Shown: piece after piece, positions 6,851-11,365 of the stretch
Layout: each line of letters begins with the position of its first letter
Position numbering within the stretch: the first letter of the stretch is position 1
From: Polaromonas sp.
Lineage (GTDB): Bacteria; Pseudomonadota; Gammaproteobacteria; Burkholderiales; Burkholderiaceae_C
NCBI GenBank assembly: GCA_026786065.1
Contig: JAJAYS010000363.1
Location: 1-11,365 of the forward strand
Direction: 5' to 3'
DNA length: 11,365 bases
The notes under the pieces: model-generated
The model's input: the letters and a program-made list of their open reading frames with translations, nothing else
What the model was told of the DNA's origin: nothing
Database searches by the model: none
Made by a program: the position numbers and the translations under genes

Positions 6851-8023
6851 TCAGGGAAAGGCGAAGTTGGTCACGACCGCGGGGCCGGCCGTCAGCGTGG
6901 AAGGCGTCGCGCTCTTGTCGGCGAAGCCGTCCAGGCTTGCACGCAGCGTGTACTTGCCTGCGGCCGCGGAATCAGGCCCGAAAACCAGCGCCCCAGGCAA
7001 TGCGACGTAAGGTGCCACAAAGGGCGCGCCGACCGGCAGCACATAGCTGTAAGCGCCAGTGACACTGTCCACATACCGGCCAGCCACCTCGATCACCGTA
7101 CCGCCAGACAGAATCTGCGTTGACCGCACCAGGGTGTTGACCGGCGCTTTGCCGCTCAGCGTTCCGGTAGCCGACGTGGGCGGGTTCAGCGCCGTGCCTG
7201 ATGCGTTCACCGAAGTCACGGTGCCGCTGGCGACGGTCACGTTGATGATGACCGACGTGGTGCGTCCGGGCACCGCGAGTACCAGCGTGTAGGTGCCGGG
7301 GGCTACCGGCTGCAGCATGAATTTACCCGTGCTGTCCGGCGGTGTCGCCTTGATGACCACACCGGCCTGCTGAACGGAGACGCTCGTGCCAGGCTGGAGC
7401 AGCGCCAGATCGACGAAACCGGCAACCCCCGACACGAAGCGCGGCACCACGCTCACCACAGGCTTGAGCAAATACTGCCCGGAGTTGCCAGCCGTGACGA
7501 CCGACTTGCAGGCGTCGAAGTCGAGCACGAAGTCGGCCAGCTTGCCGGCCGCGATGTCGATGTCGATATTCGCTTTCACGCCAGACTGCTGGCCGCTCGG
7601 CGTCTTCAGCGCCACTTCGGCGCCGCCCGTGGGCTTGACCGAATTGGCCAGCGGGCTGGCTCCGGTGTTGGCAGCCAGCACCATGCGCAGCTGGGTGTAC
7701 TTTCCCGCCGGCAGGGCCGTCTGCCCCAGTTCGTCCAGCACGCCATTCGTCAGGTTGAGCAGATCGATACGACGAGCCGGAACCAGTACCACTTCGGACC
7801 AGCCCCCGTCGGCATCGGCGGCGCTGCTGCTCTGGTGGACCCTCACCTTTTCGACCGTGATGTTCACCGAGTCGTACCCGCAGGCCGGCGCGTCGGTCAG
7901 AGCCAGACGCAGGGAGCCGCTTTCGCCGGCCAAAGTCGAGGAACCCCCACCGCCGCCGCAAGCTGCAAGCCCTGCCAACAGCAACCCACCCAGAACCAGC
8001 CCTGCATTTGTCGTAATTTTCAT
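6851..8023 (-). CDS. DUF4382-type lipoprotein with carboxypeptidase-regulatory-like domain
   Basis: A 390-residue predicted lipoprotein. The N-terminus MKITTNAGLVLGGLLLAGLA leads into the lipobox L19-A-A-C22, followed by a Gly/Ser linker (GGGGGSS), so the mature protein should be lipid-anchored in the envelope. Residues about 30-165 match my memory of the DUF4382 pattern: GSLRLALTDAPA, YDSVNITVEKVRV, WSEVVL, IDLLNLTNG, LPAGKYTQLRMVL, then a region ending in DFVLDFDACKSVV. Residues about 195-260 look like a beta-sandwich carboxypeptidase-regulatory repeat (GTYTLVLAVPGRTTSVIINV), and a second similar module may close the chain (GKYTLRASLDGFADKSA). No catalytic residues are recognisable and the function is unknown. 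The frame is open upstream to 8143, but only the ATG at 8021-8023 puts the signal peptide at the N-terminus. It converges with pyrD. Confidence 0.85.
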   Translation of the reverse strand: MKITTNAGLVLGGLLLAGLAACGGGGGSSTLAGESGSLRLALTDAPACGYDSVNITVEKVRVHQSSSAADADGGWSEVVLVPARRIDLLNLTNGVLDELGQTALPAGKYTQLRMVLAANTGASPLANSVKPTGGAEVALKTPSGQQSGVKANIDIDIAAGKLADFVLDFDACKSVVTAGNSGQYLLKPVVSVVPRFVSGVAGFVDLALLQPGTSVSVQQAGVVIKATPPDSTGKFMLQPVAPGTYTLVLAVPGRTTSVIINVTVASGTVTSVNASGTALNPPTSATGTLSGKAPVNTLVRSTQILSGGTVIEVAGRYVDSVTGAYSYVLPVGAPFVAPYVALPGALVFGPDSAAAGKYTLRASLDGFADKSATPSTLTAGPAVVTNFAFP

Positions 8024-8047
8024 CGTGCGTATCCGTAGTTGAACATC

Positions 8048-8096
8048 GGTGGTCGGCCAAAAAAACATGGAGCTTCGACCACCACCAATAAATATA
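8048..8096 (-). promoter_or_regulatory. candidate -10 box and 5'-end stem-loop of the lipoprotein gene
   Basis: On the minus strand TATATT (8091-8096) resembles a -10 box; a start of transcription about seven bases on would fall near 8084. Immediately after it GGTGGTCG (8076-8083) pairs perfectly with CGACCACC (8048-8055) around a 20-base loop holding a T7 run, so the mRNA would open with an 8-bp stem-loop followed by about 24 bases to the ATG. I see no convincing -35 box. The inverted repeat could equally be a protein-binding operator. Confidence 0.35.
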
Positions 8097-8175
8097 ACTA
8101 CCTTGCGCACCAAAACGAGCAGGACGCCGCCGCCCTTTCCCATTTAAAAGACAGCAGGGTCAACCGGCAACTGGA

Positions 8176-8198
8176 ATTTGCTATTGAATAAATAGCAC
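8176..8198 (+). repeat. half copy of the GCTATT..AGC dispersed-type repeat
   Basis: AATTTGCTATTGAATAAATAGC resembles the first half of the longer element at 9881-9940 (GCTATTaAATcAggAGC against GCTATTgAATaAatAGC). Internally GCTATT (8180-8185) and AATAGC (8191-8196) form a hairpin with a five-base loop. It sits directly left of the methyltransferase relic, and a second small palindrome, CCAGAA-A-TTCTGG (8206-8218), fills the space to the point where homology begins. Confidence 0.45.
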
Positions 8199-9422
8199 GA
8201 AACGTCCAGAAATTCTGGGCAAGGCGCACGACGACAAACTAGTGCAAGCGCGAAGCGCGGTGCGAAAGTTTCACCACCAGCTCTGCACCACCCGCGTGCT
8301 CGACCCGGCCTGCGGCACCGGCAATTTTTTGTATGTCACGCTGGAGCATTTGAAGCGCCTCGGAGGCGAGGTGCTCAAGCAACTGAGCGACCTGGGCGAG
8401 AACCAGGACAAGCTCGGCTTCGAAGGCGAAACCGTGACACCGCAGCAACTGCTGGGCATCGAGATCAACGCGCACGCCGCCGCGCTGGCCGAACTGGTGC
8501 CGTGGATCGGCTATTTGCAGTGGCACATTCGCACCCGTGGCAACAAGCCCGTGGCCGAACCGGTGGTGCACGACTACGGCAACTTCGAATGCCGCGACGC
8601 CGTGCTGGCCTGGGACGACATGGATCTGGCCTACGACGCCGACGGCCACTTGCTCAGCCGCTGGCACGGCAAGACCTTCAAGCTGCACCCGGTCACTGGC
8701 GCGCTGGTGCCCGACGAAGCGGCGCTGGTGCCGCAGTGGAAATACAGCCATCCGCGACAGGCGGCGTGGCCGCAGGCGGATTTCATTGTGGTAACCCGCC
8801 GTCCATTGGCGCCAGCACCCTGCGCGCTGCACTGGCGACGGCTATGTGCAGGCGCCGCGCGGCGCTTGGCCGGAAGTGCCGGAGAGTGCAGACTTTGTGA
8901 TGCATTGGTGGAGCCGCGCGGCCAAGTTGTGATGGCGGGCGATACACGTCGCTTCGGCCTGATCACACCAACAGCCTGCGGCAGACCTTCAACCGCCGGC
9001 TGGTTCAAACCGCCTTGGACAAGGGCGTCGCGTTGACCTTCGCCATCCCCGACCACCCCTGGGTGGACGGAGCCAACGGCGCCGCAGTGCGCATCGCCAT
9101 GACCGTCGGCGCGCAGGGGCGGAATGCGCCCTTCTATGGCGCGGACCAGAGCAAGCCCTTTCACCGCGGACTGAGCGATGTGATGTATGGCGTGACGGAC
9201 GGGCGCTTGCTGACGGTCATCGGCGAGAAGACGGGCGAGCATGGCGAGGTGGCTGTCAAGCTGGCAGAGTCGGGCGGAGTCATTCATTCGGATTTGAGCG
9301 TTGGGGCGCATGTCGCGTCGGCGTTCGCGCTGCAGGCGAATGCGGGCATTTCTTCTCCCGGTGTCAAGCTGCACGGTGCGGGCTTCATTGTCACGGCCGC
9401 CGAAGCCGCGGGTTTACTCCCT

Positions 9423-9462
9423 CTCCCTCTAACTCTCCCGCTTGCGGGAGAGTTAGAGGGAG
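9423..9462. repeat. perfect 19-bp inverted repeat replacing the methyltransferase recognition domain
   Basis: CTCCCTCTAACTCTCCCGC (9423-9441), two T, then its exact reverse complement (9444-9462). The arms include CTCTCCCGCTTGCGGGAGAG, a palindrome I remember as widespread between genes in Burkholderiales and other proteobacteria (not checked). It lies exactly where the reading frame shifts from frame 3 to frame 1 and where about 200 residues of recognition domain should be. Confidence 0.8.
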
Positions 9463-9483
9463 CAAGAACTGAGCATGCTGGCG

Positions 9484-9509
9484 CTGACCGGCCTGACACT
9501 GACCGGCCT
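9484..9509 (+). repeat. 15-bp period direct repeat inside the relic
   Basis: CTGACCGGCCT occurs at 9484-9494 and again at 9499-9509, a 15-base period that keeps frame and encodes [10 protein letters not shown]. It lies 21 bp after the inverted repeat, at the right-hand junction of the recognition-domain deletion. It may be a small tandem duplication made during repair, or just the family's own LTLTGLYN sequence plus chance. Confidence 0.5.
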
Positions 9510-9687
9510 ATACAACGTGCTCGAAGCGCTGCGCGACGGCCGTCCGCTGACACTGAAGGAAAAAGTCATTCACACGCAGGGCTTGGTCAGCGTGCTGAAA
9601 GACCTGCACGACGAAAGCGACGCGGCGGTGCTGCCAGCTTATGGCTGGGATGACTTGATGCACCTCCTTAGCCAGGCTCAGAGCTAG

Positions 9688-9750
9688 CGGAGTGCGGCGC
9701 AGAGTGAACGAGGTGCGGCGACGGACGAGCGGGGTGCGGCGCCGGCTGAA
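9688..9750 (+). repeat. three tandem 21-bp imperfect repeats
   Basis: Units 9688-9708, 9709-9729 and 9730-9750 share the core GTGCGGCG and begin CGG/CGA/CGG. In the relic's frame they read RSAAQSE, RGAATDE and RGAAPAE. They start immediately after the TAG stop at 9685-9687 and lie in a linker between the AYGWDD and LLTRLVALN segments. Confidence 0.75.
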
Positions 9751-9880
9751 CCGGCAGACTTGCTCACCCGCCTGGTCGCCTTGAACACCCAGCGCGCGGC
9801 TTAAGAAAAAGCCGGCCGCATCCGCTGGCTGCGCCCCGAATTCCAGAACCCGCAAAATCCAGGAAAGCCGGCAGCCGGCC

Positions 9881-9940
9881 AATTGCTATTAAATCAGGAG
9901 CTTATTACGCAGGTATTACCTGGGCTAAAGGCCGATTTGG
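9881..9940 (+). repeat. dispersed-type intergenic repeat inserted in frame in the relic
   Basis: The stretch opens with AATTGCTATTAAATCAGGAGC, contains CAGGTA-T-TACCTG (9910-9922) and closes with GGCTAAAGGCCGATTTGG. I remember elements of this shape as abundant between genes in Comamonadaceae (not checked). It sits in a variable linker after RWLRPEFQNP and adds about 20 codons without shifting the frame (LLLNQELITQVLPGLK). A half copy lies at 8176-8198. Confidence 0.55.
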
Positions 9941-10314
9941 CACCGAATTTGCCTGCACCAGCAGCCCAAACCGCCACCGGCCTACCTGCCTGGCCCAACA
10001 CACTACCCGACCAGATGCGCGCGGTGGCGCAAGTCCTCACGGCATCCAGCGCCGCCCTGCCACTGGCCGCGCTGAAGGCCAGCTTCAAAGGAAAAGGCCG
10101 ATGGAAAAAAGGCCTGCCCCGCATTCTGGAAACGCTTGAAGCCCTGGGGCGGGCGCGTCGCAAGGGTGACCAGTGGACTTCGCACTAGATTTGGCACTGG
10201 TGGGTGAGCGATGAGCCGCTACACGGCGCTAACGGGAAACAAGCTAGCTAAAAAGTAAGCCATAAAGATCGCGCCCCTTCGTACTGCCGACCCGGTTTTG
10301 AAGCCGCGCAGATC

Positions 10315-10646
10315 AGCTGGCGCTTTCCAGTCCAATGGCTTGAGAGAATCTGAGGCCGCAGTCTTAGGCCGCGGCTGAATTCATGGCAATTTTCTGACCG
10401 ATGAGCGCGCTTTCCATGCGCTGCGGCCGGGCGGCTTGATTGGGTGAGCCAGGGGGTTCTCGACGTCCCTTAATGAAGTCGCTATGACGCGTGATTTTGG
10501 CTGGTGCATTTCCAGCCCACCGGCTCGAGGTGATTTTAGAGCGGGGGTACTCTGACGGGTAAAGGGCCGGGAGGTGCGCAAGTTCCTGATAATCACTCAA
10601 TGGCTGCGTGAGGCATGGTGCTTCCAGTACACCGGCTTGGTCTTAG
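10315..10646. repeat. three diverged copies of a ~30-bp motif in the gene-free stretch
   Basis: Same orientation, beginning near 10315, 10500 and 10612. Copy A: GCTGGCGCTTTCCAGTCCAA then TGGCTTGAG. Copy B: GCTGGTGCATTTCCAGCCCA then CCGGCTCGAG. Copy C: GCATGGTGCTTCCAGTACAC then CGGCTTGG. A and B agree at about 24 of 28 aligned bases, most differences being transitions. Read on the minus strand each copy can give KP(L/V)xWK or EPVGWK, so they might be fragments of one old coding repeat; identity unknown. Confidence 0.45.
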
Positions 10647-10775
10647 GTTAGATAGCGCGGCGATTTTCAGGGGCTCGGGCTTGCAGAATGCCCCGACACT
10701 GAAAAGCTGTGTCCGCCCGGACGTTCGGCCATCCTCAGCCATAGTCAGCAATAGGCAACCCCCATTCACGCATTC

Positions 10776-10780
10776 AGGAG
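10776..10780 (+). promoter_or_regulatory. Shine-Dalgarno of the GST gene
   Basis: AGGAG lies five bases before the ATG at 10786. This fixes the start, which also matches the family's N-terminus (MxLYSxxRS). Confidence 0.75.
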
Positions 10781-10785
10781 CTTTC

Positions 10786-11365
10786 ATGATTCTTTACAGC
10801 AATTGGCGCTCGCTAGCCACCTACCGCGTCCGCGTGGCGCTGGCGCTCAAAAACATCCCACATCAGGTCCATTCGATCAACATGCAGGGCAACGAGCATC
10901 GCGGCGAAGCCTTCAGAAAGCTCAACCCGCAAGGCGTGCTGCCCGCGCTGGACGACGGCCACGGCGCAGTGCTGTTCCAGTCGCTGGCGATTCTGGAATA
11001 CCTGGAAGAAGCGTTTCCCGAGCGGCCACTGCTGCCACAAAACTTGCCGGGGCGCGCCCGCGTGCGCGGGCTGGCGCTCATCGTTGCGGCCGACGCGCAC
11101 CCGCTGCTGGTGCCGCGCGTGCGCGAGTTTTTGCAGCAGGAAGCCGGCCTGCACGACGGCGAACTCAAAAGTTGGCTGGACAGGGCCCTGCTGACCGCGC
11201 TCGACGCCATCGAAGCCGACCTGCAGGCCTCGCCGCACACCGGCGAGTTCTGCCATGGCGACACGCCAACGCTGGCCGATATTTGCCTGGCCTCGCACCT
11301 CATTGCTGCGCAGTTGTTCAAGTGCGACACCAGTCGTTACCAGGAATGCCAGCGCGTCTTTGCCA
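10786..11365 (+). CDS. maiA: maleylacetoacetate isomerase / zeta-class glutathione S-transferase (C-terminus outside window)
   Basis: The first 193 codons are present; the family is usually about 210-220 residues, so only the end is missing. MaiA isomerises maleylacetoacetate to fumarylacetoacetate with glutathione in tyrosine/homogentisate or gentisate-type breakdown, in the cytosol. Residues 1-80 are the thioredoxin-like GSH domain: MILYSNWRSLATYRVRVALALK, then LNPQGVLPALDD (46-57, cis-proline P53), and the GSH-contacting Q65-S66 with AILEYLEE. The helical domain follows with PLLPQNLPGRARVRGLALIVAADAHPL and FCHGDTPTLADICLAS, which is strongly MaiA-like. Oddity: the zeta signature, normally S-S/A-C/S-x-R-V-R-I-A-L, reads S9-L-A-T-Y-R-V-R-V-A-L, so the second serine and the cysteine position are changed. 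It may be a zeta GST with another substrate; no neighbouring catabolic genes are visible. Confidence 0.8.
   Translation, partial: MILYSNWRSLATYRVRVALALKNIPHQVHSINMQGNEHRGEAFRKLNPQGVLPALDDGHGAVLFQSLAILEYLEEAFPERPLLPQNLPGRARVRGLALIVAADAHPLLVPRVREFLQQEAGLHDGELKSWLDRALLTALDAIEADLQASPHTGEFCHGDTPTLADICLASHLIAAQLFKCDTSRYQECQRVFA

Larger units (their letters stand above)
8224..10188 (+). pseudogene. decayed MmeI/YeeA-like DNA adenine methyltransferase (class I SAM-dependent)
   Basis: Relic of a large single-chain restriction-modification type methyltransferase; intact relatives are about 900 residues or more. Homology starts abruptly near 8224, so the N-terminal nuclease and helical spacer are missing. 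Motif I DPACGTGNF (8302-8328) and LLGIEINAHAAALAELVPWIGYLQW are intact in frame 1. Four single-base losses follow: near 8790, 8834, 8930 and 8967. Between them the protein can be followed through all three frames, and the catalytic NPP[FY] motif reads NPPS (8793-8804). From 8970 frame 3 gives TFAIPDHPWVDGANGAA to KLHGAGFIVTAAEAA (about 9410). The target-recognition domain is then absent, replaced by an inverted repeat. The C-terminal part resumes in frame 1 at about 9484 ([14 protein letters not shown]) with TAG at 9685 and TAA at 9802, then RWLRPEFQNP, and ends at 10188 after LPRILETLEALGRARR. No functional product is expected. Confidence 0.85.
10189..10785. other. about 600 bp with no recognisable gene
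   Basis: Nothing here resembles a known protein or RNA family on either strand. The longest open stretches are two minus-strand frames of 60-80 codons near 10364-10600 and 10593-10787, with no ribosome binding site, no family resemblance and shifted overlapping alternatives. The stretch holds three diverged copies of a roughly 30-bp motif (separate entry), short inverted repeats such as GTCCG-CC-CGGAC (10711-10722) and a GGGGC/GCCCC pair (10670-10674, 10690-10694). It looks like eroded former coding or repeat DNA between the methyltransferase relic and the GST gene. The promoter of the GST gene should lie in its last 100 bp; I see no clear consensus boxes. Confidence 0.6.

Noticed and set aside
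7323..8060. Second minus-strand frame overlapping the lipoprotein gene
   Set aside because: The lipoprotein frame has a signal peptide, lipobox and domain pattern; this frame has none.
8242..9036. An intact short methyltransferase starting at GTG 8242
   Set aside because: Only the part up to about 8790 matches the family; the rest is out-of-frame readthrough after the first deletion, and homology extends upstream of the GTG.
9475..9687. A separate 70-codon gene starting at ATG 9475
   Set aside because: Its LYNVLEALR to AYGWDD sequence is the internal C-terminal part of the same methyltransferase; the ATG is in the junction DNA after the inverted repeat and has no ribosome binding site.
9883..10188. 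A separate 101-codon gene starting at TTG 9883
   Set aside because: It is the last fragment of the methyltransferase relic plus the inserted repeat, in the same frame as the preceding fragment and split from it only by a stop codon.
10315..10646. CRISPR array or integron attC sites
   Set aside because: The three copies are diverged, irregularly spaced and lack regular spacers; I see no attC core sites, integrase or cas genes.
8176..10785. Active mobile element or complete restriction-modification system
   Set aside because: No transposase, integrase, tRNA attachment site, terminal repeats or intact nuclease is present; the only system gene is a relic.
10364..10787. Two minus-strand small proteins in the gene-free stretch
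   Set aside because: No ribosome binding site, no recognisable family, overlapping alternative frames of similar length, and both cover the diverged repeats.

Overview
The window reads as chromosomal DNA of a GC-rich betaproteobacterium, most likely a Comamonadaceae member (Polaromonas/Rhodoferax/Acidovorax-like). This is inferred from protein style (basic-tailed YhbY, secreted DUF4124-plus-glutaredoxin protein, zeta-class GST), the ftsH-rlmE/yhbY arrangement, and short palindromic repeats that I remember, without being able to check, as common between genes in that family. I ran no database search.

Left part (1-6740) is a dense housekeeping block. The minus strand carries the N-terminal end of ftsH (TTG start) and rlmE. 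The plus strand carries yhbY, which diverges from rlmE across only 35 bp, then prlC (M3 oligopeptidase A) and a secreted thioredoxin-fold protein 51 bp behind it. These are followed by rpiA on the minus strand and, diverging from it, pyrD on the plus strand. A perfect 12-bp palindrome lies in the rpiA/pyrD intergenic region. Themes are proteolysis and peptide turnover (FtsH, PrlC), ribosome maturation (RlmE, YhbY) and sugar phosphate/pyrimidine supply (RpiA, PyrD).

Middle part (6741-8223): pyrD meets a convergent gene for a DUF4382-type lipoprotein, with three GC-rich hairpins between them. The lipoprotein gene has a possible -10 box, and a stem-loop that would sit at the very 5' end of its mRNA.

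Right part (8224-10785) is decayed accessory DNA. A DNA adenine methyltransferase gene of the MmeI/YeeA-like single-chain restriction-modification type survives only as a relic. It has lost its 5' end, carries four single-base deletions within 180 bp, has lost its target-recognition domain and has two in-frame stops. A 19-bp perfect inverted repeat sits where the recognition domain should be. A dispersed-type repeat is read in frame within the C-terminal part, and a half copy of it flanks the left edge. About 600 bp without a recognisable gene follows, holding three diverged copies of a roughly 30-bp motif. The window ends in the first 193 codons of a maleylacetoacetate isomerase/zeta GST gene.

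I found no intact novel defence or mobile system. The most informative region is the methyltransferase relic, whose lesions can be placed almost to the base and coincide with short palindromic repeats.
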